A stretch of 64,000 bases of DNA from Chaenocephalus aceratus (Eukaryota > Chordata > Actinopteri > Perciformes > Channichthyidae). Both the position numbers and the translations under genes were made by a program. The stretch is taken from positions 32,085,023-32,149,022 of the forward strand of contig CM043797.1 in NCBI GenBank assembly GCA_023974075.1, read 5' to 3'. How positions within the stretch are numbered: position 1 is the first letter of the stretch; every line of letters starts with the position of its first letter. This document shows positions 1 through 13,860 of this stretch, one piece after another. The notes beneath the pieces were generated by a model. It ran no database searches and was not told where the DNA came from. It saw nothing but the letters and a program-made list of their open reading frames with translations.

Positions 1-1989
1 TCTTGTGCAAAAAGTGTGAATGCAAAAAGTCTTAGAGGTAGGTTAAGATAAAAGTGATAAAAGTCTAATACATTTTCCAGTATTAGAGTTCTATCAATAT
101 TCTGATCCAACTATTGAGAAGAAAATGAATAAGTGCAAGTTGACTACCTGTGTTTATGTTTAAATCTTATAAACATAAAATATTGCATCATATTTCCTTT
201 TCCTTTATAAGGAGACATATACAGATATCTCTGGTGATTGTACATATTGTCATAAGGGCCTCCTGTAAAGTGCAAACTATGAGTCATTGCAAGGACAGGT
301 TCATTTAAATTGGACATCTGATCACACCGAGACCTTTCAATAATTGTGGCATGCACTGTTAATTCCTAGTGGTGTTTGTTTCAACCTTAATAGGATTAGC
401 ATATTATAAAATACATTCTGCAGCATTGAAAACTGAACTTTCCAATGAAGTAAGAAGACGTATGCTCTTTAAGGAAAGATGTCACCAATATGTCATACTG
501 CTGTAGCCCTGTTATAGCACCGCTGCTTGGAAAGGTGCTAGTGTGTCCTGTGTCATTCCTCTCATGCTCACATCCCTGACCTCATAAACACTGGCTGTGG
601 CAATGTGTGTATGTGCGGCGCGTGTGGAAAAGTGAGGTTAGAAGGTCAGAAGGTGAGAAAGGGAATGAGAACGTGTGAAAGTGAAAGAGAGAGAGAGATG
701 AGTGGCGGACAGTCCGGAGAAAAGTCGTCCTTTGGCATTTTATCCTTCCACCGGAGCCGTCAGAGCACGATGATGTACCAGGATGTTAACTGTACTCACT
801 GGAGCACCGATTTCCCAAGATACATCATGTCAGGAACAAGGTGCATTATTCAACTCCACAAAGCAGCTTCTCTGAGGTGTTTACTGCAGGAAACAAAGTA
901 GTCAGCATTTAGAAACTGCTACAGGGGCTTGCACTTGTGAGACTCTTTGGTGTGGCAATGTGGACAAATATTTGTCACGATAACTGTGAAGCTGACCGTT
1001 GAGCGGCCCAGACCAAGCAAGGAAGCAGAGGCAGAACGTCTAAAAATATAACCCGGTGTGGGCATTTATTAAAAACATGGGCACAAAGTTCACAGTCTCA
1101 ATCCTGCTGTTCTCCTTGTCCACATCCTGCAGCCACAAGGATCTCACACACACACCCAGCCTCTCAACAGACAGGGCAACAGAGCCTAAATACCCACACT
1201 CCAATCATCACAACAAGACACAGGTGAGGGGGGAGGAGACACCACAGGACACCAGGTGCACACCGTCATCAGCCACAGACAACATATACTGTGCAATCAC
1301 GCTAATAAAGTGCCATATCACCCGGCCTGAAGCCGTCAGTCCATAGGGACGAAGCCACCTTCGTCACAATAACCAAAAACAAATCTCCATTACAAGTACA
1401 CATCATTATTACCACCGTTTTTTTAAGTTTATGTTAAGTTGAACTTGTTGCTGTATTCTCATGAATCACTCACACAAGATTTGCCATACATCTTTGGCAA
1501 ATTTGTGTGATATCCATGAAACAATCTCAATAAATGTCTACACCTCTTTCATAAGTTACCCTTTTTATGAAGTTAAAAACATAGACTGGTTAAACCCGAT
1601 GAATACCAAGACTGATTGCTGCAACTATCTGATTGCCTGGCAGAGAGGTAATGTCCATCTCAGATTCTTGAGCACGAAGAAGACAAATCATATTATCAAA
1701 TGTAAGATCAGACATCAATGATTGATGGTCCCAATACTAACATTGATAATGTTTATGTACTGCAATAGATATATTCTACTTAAGGAGCAAATAACTGTCC
1801 TTTCTTACATAGACTCAATGTACTGAGACATCTTCATTTAAAACTTTTTAGGGATGGTACATACAATGAAGCTATGATTCAAGTGTGGCATCTACATCAT
1901 TTGTATTTGTCTGAGCATATTTTACCCATAAAGCAAGTAAATCAGTAAAGATATCGGTCCTTTTGAGAAGGATTTCCTTAAATGATTCT
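1..1989. other. no gene recognised
   Basis: AT-rich single-copy-looking DNA. Short open frames here lack domain signatures, believable start context or paired splice sites. It is probably part of the long intron inferred from the first exon at 34,070-34,130, but that is inference. Confidence 0.5.
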
Positions 1990-2230
1990 ATAATTGTTGC
2001 TCCCCTGTATGCACGGATCTTATATCCTGCAACAGCAACAAGGGACATCCTTTAAATCTCCGCTAAAAACTCATTTTCACAAACTTGCATTTCTGCAGTG
2101 GGTGTTCAGCCCCTTTGATGTTCCTCTTTTTGAACAATGGGAGCTAGCACCGAAGCCCCCTCTAAGCCTGCCGCCCTCTCCCTCCTAACTTTCCTATCCC
2201 TCTATTGTCCTCAGATCATATTCAGTGAAC
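1990..2230 (+). mobile_element. degenerate L2-type LINE C-terminal tail
   Basis: The plus-strand translation around 2,040-2,095 reads TSFKSPLKTHFHKLAF. This closely matches the end of the better preserved L2-like frame at 62.77-62.83 kb ([16 protein letters not shown]). The SFK..LKTH.F.LAF ending is characteristic of fish L2 LINE reverse transcriptase proteins. The copy is short and decayed, with no intact frame upstream. Exact ends are uncertain. Confidence 0.45.
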
Positions 2231-2616
2231 TCTCATTATAGGGGTGGTAATAGACTCTTCAGCACTACGATCCTCTTTATTATCCGTCAACTGTGGACTA
2301 CATCTTTAAGCTGATTAGCCAGAGCTGCCTTTTCGGCATTTCAATTACGAACATGTTGAATAGTCAAGCAGATTGCCTGCCCATTCATTTCTGACATTCT
2401 TAGAGTGCTACGCAATGTCAAAATGGGAGTAATCCAAGAAACACATTGCAGCAGAGGATAAAAGAGCAACAGAAGAATGACATCATGGCAGATTATAACA
2501 TTGAACACACAGGGAAATGGCAAAAGTGGCTTTTAACAGCAATCCAAAGGAACTTACACCAGCAGGGAGGCATGCAGTCTTAGTGTAAATGGCCCAGCTG
2601 GCAATCATACTACTGT

Positions 2617-2620
<4 letters not shown>

Positions 2621-2670
<50 letters not shown>
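2621..2670. repeat. (CA)25 microsatellite
   Basis: Uninterrupted CA dinucleotide run of 50 bases. It creates a false Cys-Val open frame on the minus strand. Confidence 0.97.
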
Positions 2671-2673
<3 letters not shown>

Positions 2674-3281
2674 TGTGTGGCGTACTTCAAAAAAATGATG
2701 ACCATCATTATTCATTACTGTTCAATTAAAACAAGAAAGTAGCTTAGAGGACAACTATAGCCTCCAGGTGTAGATGGTTTAATTTAAGATGATATCTCTA
2801 TTCTTGTTTCTGTTCTTAATTGTGAAGCACTTTGTGAAATTCTATTTCTATGAAAGGTGTTATAATAAATACACGTATTATTATTATTATTCGCTTTAGC
2901 TTTGGTCAAACTTATCGACATCTGCTTTGATATATCTGACTGCTCTGAGAGGACTGGAAAAGTGTAAGAAGTGATACATGTGTCAATCAGAGTGGTGTAA
3001 TGAGAAGCTGGCTCTTTAACAGCCACCTAAACAAATGTGACATATTGCCCAGCGGGCTGTGGTCACCTACATTCTTAATCTCACTGTTAGACTGTCCCTG
3101 TTCCCGTCATTTCAGAGGAGCTTGTTGAGAAGAAGTCCCACATAGGGGACCTCGTGTCTGGGAAAGAGTAAGAGAAGAGGAAGTGGGGGGGAATTGAGGG
3201 AGAAGTGCGGATGGATGAGGTTGTGACTCCTAGCGCTAATGGATGTGCGTCAGATGACGAGAATATGATCTGCTCAGTGCG

Positions 3282-3287
3282 GTGTGC

Positions 3288-3325
<38 letters not shown>
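3282..3325. repeat. (GT)n microsatellite
   Basis: GT run with CG interruptions at its left end, about 44 bases. Confidence 0.95.
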
Positions 3326-3326
<1 letters not shown>

Positions 3327-4964
3327 CTACATGTGGAGTGCATGGTTATGTGATGTCATTGGCAGTCAAGCCAAAATATGATGATCTCGGGTATTATCGG
3401 TATCTGTTTAAGGTATCCGGCTTTATCAAATACCCACTTGACACAAGAGTCAATGTGTTTTATCATTCTGTCTCTGTCTGACTCTCTCCCTAATCCATTC
3501 AGTCATTGTTAATCCAGCTGTGTGCTGGTACAGAAATGTGCTGAACATGGCTGTGAGCCGCGTCACTGAGGTGTGGATGTCATACCTGTCTGTGTTTTTG
3601 TTGCTGACATTATGATTGCTGTGAGCCACACAGTGACACATGCAGTGCTTTTACATTTCACACTGTAGCACACTGGTGCCCCTAAGTGGAACTCATCAAT
3701 GTCATATGTCCATGTCTCTACTCTGAGGTTAAGTGTTCTCGTCATGTTGAATTAATTTGACAAAGAGGCCATCGCCCCTTGGAGCATCACTGTGACAGAG
3801 GAGGACAGAGGAAATAAGAGATACAGTCGTAAACTCTTGTTTCTGCAGTCGTCATTTGCCAGAGAACAACTAAAGTGGGGAAACTAGTCAGTCATTCGTC
3901 TGACAGAAAGAAAGTAGTTTAGAGGTTTGAAAACATCTAATATGTGTCATATGTTAGTCACAAACTGATTCAGATATCAAAACAACAATACAATGTTTTA
4001 ATGTTGAGCAGCTGATTGCTTTATTTGGACAGCGCTACATGTATTTTCTTACACAATAGCCTTTACACAATATTTAAGGCATTCTTTAATTTGAATGACA
4101 TAAAACAATTTAGTATTTTACTAGTTATAGTGATTAAGCAGCAGAGACGCATTTCAACTTTAAACTCTGTTCCGAGCAGAGTGGATTTTTAGGAGTTTCA
4201 TTAGAAACTAGAGGGTATAGTCTGTTCTCGTGATGCCCAGATTAGGATTTGACAGCTTGTGGAGAGTGGTTGGTGTGGGAGTGAAATGGATCAAGAGACA
4301 AACACTGAGAGTGTAGCGGCTCATCCAGAGATTTAAACAAGTACAGACGAAAAGCAAATATACAAAGGAGGAAGGGGAAGAGATCGTGGATCAAGACCCA
4401 TTCGAAAGAAGGAGCAGTCATATTGAGATTGAGAAGAGGAAGGAGAAGAAAAGGTGATGGAGATTGAGAGCCTGAATGGGAAGGGAAGGGAGGCATCACA
4501 ATTAAAAGATACAGCTGCGACGGATCATCGTAATATATAGAGAAAACAGGAAGAGGAAATGCAATGGTGTATACACTAGAGTGACGGATATAGGGAGAGA
4601 TGCTGAGCACTAAAACGTAGTAGAGGAGACAGCAGATGGTGGGGATTATTCTGGACTAAAATACTCTGGGATCTACAGAGGGACGGACGCAGACATAAAC
4701 CGTTACGGACTCCATCTGCCAGAAATAGACCAAAAAGAGCTGTATGTCCACCATCAGCATAATGATCAAATGCTGCCTAGATGGCAAAACCCTAAACGGC
4801 TATAAACAACAAATCTCAGTTTAGATAATGCTGCTATTACTCTTGTGTATTTAGTAAAACGACAATTGGGAGGGATAGGATTTGTTTTAGACTTAACCTA
4901 AACACATACTGCATGCTATAACTAACGCATAATAGTACACATTGACATAATCTAGATCATTTAT

Positions 4965-5110
4965 TTAGGGAGTGGTATGGCTCACTAGCTAGAGTGGCCT
5001 TATCACCACTAGGCAGTATGAATGTGTGTATGAATGGGTGAATGTTGGCTTGTGTTGTAAAGCACTTTGAGTGCTCTGCAGTATAGAAAGGCGCTATTTA
5101 CAGAGGCAGA
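4965..5110 (+). mobile_element. LINE/SINE 3' tail relic
   Basis: Contains GTAAAGCACTTTGAGTGCTC followed by a GCGCTATTTA-type end, the typical 3' tail of fish non-LTR retrotransposons (TTTGAG...GCTATATAAA). Only the tail is left and no coding part is seen. Confidence 0.6.
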
Positions 5111-8100
5111 TACCATTTTGCAGCAGGTGCAAGTGTACTAAAGTATTGAAGGATTTGTTTGTGTGTGATTATAGCTGATACTATAAAACACCCCTAATCC
5201 AGATTGTATGTTCACCATGATTAGGATAACAGGCTGCGCTAAATATGTGTGTGTGCATGTGTTCAGTGGGAACAAAATGACAAACTGGTTCACAGATCTC
5301 CCCAGTAATGCCTCAATATCCATCCGCCCACAGCCTGAACACACAGTATACATTTGAATGCCGATCAAACCACCCCATTGACTTTTGCATGCAGAGAAAC
5401 ATCTTGAAATGAAAGACTTTTGTGTACCTTTCCCTGTGTGTAGATCAAACCTTGAACCTGCAGGGGGAAAAAGAAGAAAACATAATTACTGTTGTGTTTC
5501 GAGTGGGGCTGAGCAGATCATACAGTGTGTTGCAACACTGATGAAATCATTTAAAGAAAAATAAACAACAGTATTTTCTCTCCGTGGGCAGACAGAACCC
5601 ACACCATGATCTGTTCCCGTCAGCGGCTTTTCTCAATACTCCTCTATCATTGCCTATTGAGCGGTGTCACTCAAGAAGACTCCCCTGCTGCAGGGAGTCG
5701 TTGTGAGTACATTTTAACCTCAGCATTAGTGAGAGCATGGCAAACAAATTGACTTACTCTGTGTGTGTTTGAAAGAGAGTGTCTGTGTTTGTGCGTTATT
5801 GACAAATTATCTAACCAAACAGGGGACAGTTAATTAAATCTTTCCCAGGCAATGACCACAAAGTCATTATTGTGACTGGTTGTATAGCCACCAAAAAAAT
5901 CAGCATGTGCCAGGTACATAAAAAATACATAAACATACTGTATGCACTCGCCTGTTAAGCTCCGAGCCTGTTTTTCAGGTCTCAGGCTCGAAAATGACAT
6001 TCCCAGAACAAATGACCATATCTTCACTTCTAAAAGGGTTAAATTAATAATCTTTTTTCTCAAAGCAAGGTTACACCTGTGAGTTGGATGTAGAAGTGTC
6101 AGAATAAATATAGATGTTTTTATTTTAAAGTAAATTCAGATCGAACACAGTAAAAAAATGTAAATTATTGTGTCCGTCCAAAAAAGAAAATTACTTATAG
6201 TGAGAACCACCCTTGAATGATGGGATGGTAGACTAAAAGCTTTAGGAATCCAAACTACAACATATAATAAGTACCCTGTATCAAGATTGATGCAAAACAA
6301 GTGCAATTTGACCTTTTTAGAGAGATTTAGCCAAAAAAAACCACTTCTGGGGTCATTTGGGTGGATTTGACCTATCTCTGGCCCCCCTTGCTCGATTTTT
6401 CTGATTGACATCTCTTTCTAACCGTCAGAGCCAATGGAATCGAGGGGAACTCCCACATACTCCTTATTTGGTAATGTGTGAGACTGCCGCATAGCCAAGA
6501 CCGGAAGCTGCGATAACTCTGGTGGCTACCATTAGCAGCTAACTTTTACTCTCCAATTTTTACAAACAAATTGAATTATGGATTATAAATGAAAAAAATG
6601 ATTGCACAGAAACATTATCAACCTATGGATTAACCGATTCAGCCGCGTTTTTCTCGTTTTAATGCCATTGAAGACGTCTTTTGATCAGATTGACAGCTAC
6701 GGTGAGACGATCTCCCGTAAAAGCTACGTAAAGGTACGTGTTGTGATGTCTGTGTTTGCTTCCCCTGTCGCGAGTTCGGATCACTCAGTGATGATACTAT
6801 ATACCTAAATAATCTGTGGAACCTCAGCTTTAATCCGATATATTGTATGTGCAGCTACGATAAGTAATAAGGGTATCTTTTATCTTGAGTTCTGTGTCAA
6901 TGTCCGTTAGCATTTTTCGCTCAGGGGTCATTTAGATGCTTCTTATGAGACTTGTGTTTTGTTTTGGTAAAAATGGTTTGTATCGTCAGTTAGCTGAGAT
7001 TCTTCCCGTTAATCTGGTATAACACATTAATAGGTTCTTAAATAGATGCCCTGAGAAAAAAAAAAGCCCCCGCTGAGGGGAGCTTTGGGGCTTAACAGGC
7101 AGAGACAGACACACAGAAAGCCTTTTTCCTTCATGCCTGCTCAAATTGTAAACTGGCATCTTCACCTTGTATTGCTAGCATGCATAACAACGATCGGAAA
7201 TCTTTCCATTACCATCAGCTGTGTCAAATAGCCTGTGCGCCCAATAAAACAACTTGCTCTGCCAGGCAAAATAAAATCAGATGGCGGCTGGATTTTCCTC
7301 AATTGACTTCAATCTGACAGGCTGCCAATATCATCTTTACTGCCATCGTCATTACAGTTGGCAGCAATGACCACATTTGACTTCTGCTCGTATCGCGGCA
7401 GCAAACTAAACTTTCTATGTTTCAAATGTTACAGTATTAAAGAATAAAGTGTGTTACAGATTACTGCATGGCCATTTCAAATACATATTTAAAGTGCAAA
7501 TTGTGATGAATTATTTCAGCTCTGTGTAAAGAGGTTTGATCATGCCCACTGTCCACAGAGGACATAACAGAAAATACTTTGCAGATACATTTTGATACAT
7601 AATAAATAATAGATTCACGCGGAATTATAATTAATGTTGTATACACCTCCCAGTGCCAGACTCTGCTTACTAACACTGCCAGTAGTAAATTCCCCATAAG
7701 AACAATTCCCCGAAGCACTCTACCCTCAATTACTGTATTCCAGTCTGAAGCAGATGCCCTGGAACCAACCATCTCATGTGTGGATGATGACCTGTTGTCT
7801 TGTTGGTTTTACACGTGTTAACAGATACTCGCTATTTTCCACTGAACAGGATCTGCTCAGTGGGGTGGTCCAGCGCTGGCTGTGAATGATCAGTAACATT
7901 TTGCAAAGCTACAGTGAGTGTCATCAGCGATAAAAGCTTTTTGCCACGATGGAACCACTTGACATGGCTTCTCCTGGGAAAACATGCATTCAGCTTTCGC
8001 TTTAGATTACAATCTCTTTGCTTTCCTAAATAACAGTACATACTCAATACTCCAGGCATATATTAGCAACATATGCCAGGATTTATAATATATTTTTAGA

Positions 8101-8381
8101 TAAAGTTCTCATGTTGAACAATCAGTCTTCTTTTTATGTAATGCACAATCAGAAATACTCTATTCCTCCCACAGAGGGGAAACTACACTCCCTCATTGTT
8201 ATGCACTGTAGTTTCCTTTATGGAATCGTGAAAAGAGGAGAGTTGGGCAGTTAGGCATGTCCTGTGCCGGAAAACCTTTAAATCTCTCAAGCAGTGAAGA
8301 AACTGACCACCGAGGCTACAGGAAGCCTGGAAACAACAGAGCTGCTGTGGCATACAAACCAGCTTAACAAAGTGTTTCTAA
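5111..8381. other. no gene recognised
   Basis: No exon with convincing splice sites or domain-like translation was found. The stretch around 5,900-6,950 could be an unclassified old interspersed repeat, but I could not find its ends. Confidence 0.45.

Positions 8382-8420
<39 letters not shown>
8382..8420. repeat. (AC)n microsatellite
   Basis: Uninterrupted AC run of about 39 bases. Confidence 0.95.
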
Positions 8421-8421
<1 letters not shown>

Positions 8422-11400
8422 AATGATGTCATGCGCAAGTCTATGTCTGGGGTTTTAATCCAAAATATATTAAATCACATGATAAATCTCATTTAGCCAT
8501 ATACCGTAAACAATCATTGTATTTGTCCTCATGTTACCTTTTCAACACAACCAATGCCTCAGCATTATGGTTTTCATGTTAGCTGTTGATATAACATTTT
8601 GTAGAGTGCCGAGTGCTTATAATCTTGGAAACATATGATCATGTGCTCGGTCCTATTACACCCCCTTGATGTGTGACAAGATCAAAACTCACACGAGGAA
8701 GGCCTTGTACTTTGTTTAGCCATGTCTTCACATTCGATTCCTGAGGATTCGATTCAATGTTAGGATTTTGAGTTTCTTCACAATGCATTCAATGTTAGAA
8801 AGAAAAGCACACAGTGATAATAGCCTATATTTTCCGCATGAGCTGGCTCTGGGAGCAGACGTGTAAGCTGAGGTTGACGCTGAGCCTGACTGATCCTTTT
8901 CATCTGCTGACAGACCCATCAGCAGCAGAACCTTTACACTGTACGGCCTGAGCGTCCCGCACTCGAAGACCGAGACGAGCGATCATTTCATCAGTTGTGA
9001 AGCAGCGTGGCCTCACCACTCTCATTCATAAAGGTTGGCCAGCTGGAGCAAAGCCTCATAGTCGTTCATTAAAATATGGTGTCCATGTAGAAAATTCAAC
9101 ATTGATTTATATTTTGTATTTTCAGAAGTCCTTTGTTTCATCCAAATCAACCTGCTCCCTCTGCAGATTTCCACACACTTTGACTGTAAACAGAAAAAGA
9201 CAACGCAGATATGTAGTATGGGAACGTATGTGTTGTTCTGGAGAAATACCAGAACATATATGTACACATTAAAGTAAATCTGACAGAAATATATCTGAAG
9301 AAAATGCCCCTCCCTTAATGACCTGGTTGGGAAAGGACTGAATTAATGATTGGTTGAGGAAACCTGTCATGTCAGAAATAGCGGCAACAAGTAACACACA
9401 AAGCAGAAAGTGCTTTTAAATGAATGCCATGTATCGTTTCCTAGAGTGACTGCATCCGAGAACAAACAAGCTAAAGTACACATTTGACATGTAATCAACA
9501 GACTGTATAGTTCCCTGTCTGAATGCTATTATGCTCCATCTAACTCTCCCAGTAAAACGGTGTGATTAGTCACTGCGTGAGTCTACACCGAGCAGGTTGA
9601 ATTGAAACTCAACCTCTGAGGCACTTTACAGGATATTTCAAACCATTACACAAGCTCAACATGTTGCGGTGGCTGCCAAGCACCTTCAAGGGAATGTCAG
9701 TTTCCATGGAGACCAAGCCACCAAAGCTGTAGGCCAGTCTATCGCCACGAGTCAAAAGAAAATAACAGTACAATCCCACTGATGGGCACATATCAAAAAC
9801 CCTTTGTGTAATTGTCTCTTCTGTACTGTCTTTTTTTCCTCCCGACATCCTAGTTATTTCTTAATCTTTACTCTCAAGCATCTGCCCTTGCGTTCGCCCA
9901 TGTTAATAATTGCACACTTGCATTTCCTTGGCAGGTTCACTCAAACCCTGGAGGCATTTGTGGGAGTTAATGGAAAGATGTTTCATTTTAAAGAAAGTTG
10001 TAGAGTGGAAAAACTAAGTCAGAAGAGGGAAACCAAAATCAATAAATAACAAAACATTTGTTTTGACAGTAGCTTTACTTGGTTGTTTAACGCTCCTGCA
10101 ACATTTAACCAAGAACAATGGATCAGAGTATGTGTATAAAAGGGGTTCCTCATAACGCAAACCTAGTTCGCCTACAGAGGGTTTTTAGCTTCTCTCAGTT
10201 CATTGCCCCCGCCAGGGAACTTCACGTTGCTGTCGATGGGAGCGGCTGGTCCAAATAAATAAGACCAATAACCAATAAAGTTGAAAAGAAGATTAAAGCA
10301 GACCACGAACAACTCCCTGGATACAAAGTCCTGCATCAGCAAATCTCTATTAAAAAGCTCAAGGAAAATAACAATGCACCTCTCATTTCCGACCAAATTG
10401 ACTGATCCATTAGATTTACAATTTGTTCTGTATTTGTAATACTTTTTCAAACCTTTTTTAATAAAGGTTTTCTATGATCTTTAATCACATCTACTCCTAG
10501 ATAATAGTTTTTCTCTTTCTCTGTAGCATAATGATTAGTAATACTTAGCTCTTCATTCTTCTTCCAAAAGCTGTCTAAAAACAGCCAGTACACACAGGAA
10601 GAAAGGAAAGACCCAAATGATGACAATAGAGTTCAAGGTTTGATAGAAATTCATGGAGTAGGTGAGCGTACAGAGTTATGAAACAGTCAAGGGAGCCAGT
10701 TCAAACAAATCCAAAAGGGGCATGGAGGAAATCAAAAGACCAAGAAGCGATAATACTGCAGTTCAGATAAGAGATTTACAGAAACATGCTGTGGGCCAGT
10801 TTATATTGTGGGTGGCTGATTAGGGAATGAGATGCAGGTAGGATGTGAAGGCCATGAAAAAAATGAGGGACGTGGGAACAGGTGTCTAAAGATGGGAGGG
10901 GCAGTCAGGTGATTAGAAAAGGAGGGAAAGATCGAGGACATCTAGTGGAAGGTTGGAAATTAGAAAATTAGAGGCATGGGGGGAAAGGAATAGGGCTGCA
11001 GATGAAATGACAGAGAGTACACAATAAAACAAATCACTCTGGGTTACCTCAAGTTTTGCCTGTATTCATTAAAGCAGTTGAGAGTTGAGACAGATGTTGA
11101 GAGCTGTTAAAAATAGTTTTAAATTAACCTGCATGTGTGTAAAGGTCAAGATTGACTTAGTTATTACTAGAATCAAGCAAAAAACAAGTCATAATGTCCA
11201 AACTCACTCACAGCTCCATATTAGGAAAGAGAACAAGTAAAGTAAGAGTTGGACAGTGAAGAAGTACAGCTTCAAGGAAAAGAACAATGTGTCTCCCAGA
11301 GGCAAACCTACGCTTGGCTCTCCTGCTAGTGTGTACAGCCAGAAGACGATCACCAGGTGAGCTGAGCAGCAATGATTTAGATAACATGCCCAAACAAACC

Positions 11401-13764
11401 CCCTTAAGAGGGGAAAATTTACTTAAAACCAAGCAAACACATCCTTGGCATATATTCACACATGATTTCATGACCCACGGTGTTCACACCTGATTCTCTC
11501 CCCCTCCTGAGTGTTAATCAAGTTGTTTGTTTCAGGAAGGCATTATTAGTTTTTTCTCTTTGATTGCGTAGGTTTGAATGCCTCCGAGTGAGCGTGTGAG
11601 CCCGCTCATGTGTGTATCAAGCATCAACAAACACACACTGTCCTTGAGAGTGCTGCAAACTCATTTAAACACAAGTAACAAAAGCCCCTCACGGCGACAT
11701 CACATTGATCAGTTTTCATTGCCAGCTCTTTTCATTACAATGCGGGCTGCAGCAGAGAGGTTGTTAAAGGATGTTTTCCTTTATGGAGAATGATTTGTTT
11801 GTTTTACGTTCCACCTCACTAGCCTCCTGGGCCCTAGCCTACATTACAGCACAAAGACTATATTAATCATTGATGATTAAGACTTTTAATATTGCTCATA
11901 TAATATGTATATGCACCTGAATAAAACAGATGAAGAGTTCATTCCAAAAGATTGAATCTCCGTGTTGTAGAAAATTATGTCCATTTTTTTCAGCTACGCT
12001 TTTAAAAAAGTGCAGAATATGTTTAAATGGGGTTTTATTCTGCAATTTATAATCGTTTAAATAAGCCTGATAATTAAATAATTATTTAAACCCAACATAT
12101 TGAATCAATACAATCCAAAGACACTTTTAATAATGTGGGATGGTGTGTTCAAATTACTAATTAAAAAAAACGAATGAACTACCTGAACTCAAAGGCGCTT
12201 TCAAATCTCATATCTATTGCGATTGCAGAATAATCATTTCAGCCAGACGTTCTTTACCAGAGGAGAGAAATGTCCCCAGAGGTCAATTAACTCATGTGTG
12301 AACTAAGGACTCTTGGCGAAGATTAATACGTTAATAAGCCAAGATAATAAAGGCATTCACACATGCGTTACACAAACGCAAAGCTAACACACACATGCAC
12401 ATCAACTGGCCTTAATGATAAAGACAACGACAGCAAATCAAATCACACATGTGTGTTTATCTTTTTTTATATTAAACACACTGTACATATTTCCCAGCAG
12501 ACCGCTGTCCTTTCATAAGTCGTGATTTAATTGGAAAAAGTGTGAAGGAAAAAAGAGCAGTAAGAGGGGCTCATTCTGGCACGGATACATGTACGTAAGA
12601 GCATGAGACTGCTGGAGCCAAACTGGAGGATCCATATGCTTTTATCAAAAGGTCATTTTACACTCAATTTGTAAGTGGAGATAGCAGACTATTTTTATGT
12701 CTCTCTCTCAATCAGGACTCCATCAGAAACCAAAATAAGATTCTTTGTGCAGAATAGCTGTCACTACTAAATTTGACTCATGGGCGGAAATAAATAGAGC
12801 AAATTAAGCAGGACAGAAAACTCTCTAGCTAACTGCAAAATTGACTGTAAGATTCCTCTTTAAGCAATCCCCCTCCCCAAAACAAATTGGTTTAGAAGTG
12901 ATTTTGTTCTAAGTCTAGACAAAGCTGACCTAAACAATGTGTTCAACATATTAAATTCAAAGGACAGTACATTTTGGTGAAAACACATTTGTTTTCTTGC
13001 AAAGAGTAATATAAGAAGATTGACCTCTCTAATCTCTCTCTATGTAGCTACCTGTAGGAGCTGGTTAGCTTAGCTTAGCATCAATACTGGCCCTTTACAA
13101 TATAATTAACAATTGACATGTCATTTGCTTAATCTTTCAAATAACAAAGCATTAAAAAGCCAGAGCAGTCATGTTCCTGATATTTTAAGGCCTAGCTTAG
13201 TCGCTTCAAGGATTCCATCACTGTGAGGTTGCCAGGCTTTCAGCAGAGACTCCCCTCTTTGTACTAAACTAAGCCCTGTTTGTTGAGCTTGTATGCCTCA
13301 TCAGAAGCGTTTTCAAAGCGTATTTTTCAGATTTACAAGAGAAAATACATAAAGAAAAAGGACTAGTGGTTTGTTTCGACTTCCCCAGCTCCAATAGAAG
13401 CAGAGCACCACTGCGCTAAGCTTATCTACTGGGACCACAATACAAATCAAAAGTGTATTTCAAAATTCAAAAGAGATTATTTTAGAACATTTTTATTTGG
13501 GAGCAATGAGGTTATGCAGGACACATTTTGAAATGTGTTAACTGATTGTCCTGTCGGCTTCTCCTTTTGGGAAAGTCTCCCCTTTCAAAAGGGGATTCTT
13601 TTTAATTGAAATCTTTAGAATAAAACACCTGAAACCAAGCAAGTTGTTTTGCTTATTGTTCAAGCACATTCTAGATGGCCCTAAAAACGTCAGACACTCG
13701 GGTCACCTCCTGAGTTCAGACTACAGGAAGTAACTGGTGGTCTTCATAATACATGAGGCCCACT
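8421..13764. other. no gene recognised; one weak exon candidate
   Basis: Mostly AT-rich, apparently non-coding. The only item of note is a plus-strand ATG at 11,287 opening a leucine-rich stretch that meets a GTGAGC donor at 11,357; it is treated as a low-confidence finding, not a gene. Confidence 0.45.
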
Positions 13765-13860
13765 GTAGGTGCCATAACACTACTTAGCTCAAGTTCATTA
13801 TTTGTATTATTTGTAGGTGCCATAACACTACTTAGCTCAAGTTCATTATTTGTATTATTA
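13765..13860. repeat. two tandem copies of a 48-bp unit
   Basis: The unit beginning GTAGGTGCCATAACACTACT at 13,765 repeats from 13,813 with essentially no change, then runs into a (TTA)n stretch. The near-identity suggests a recent local duplication. Confidence 0.95.

Larger units (their letters stand above)
2231..4960. other. no gene recognised; two microsatellites inside
   Basis: No coding signal seen. The stretch contains the (CA)n and (GT)n arrays listed separately and a short (TTA)n run near 2,877. The minus-strand open frame at 4,242-4,610 has no recognisable domain or splice context and is treated as chance. Confidence 0.5.

Noticed and set aside
4242..4610. 122-aa minus-strand frame with hydrophobic segments
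   Set aside because: The composition reflects a purine-rich plus strand; there is no domain, good start context or neighbouring exon.
7055..7095. G/C-rich hairpin with flanking A run resembling a bacterial terminator
   Set aside because: The surrounding DNA is a eukaryotic nuclear sequence, so a rho-independent terminator has no meaning here.
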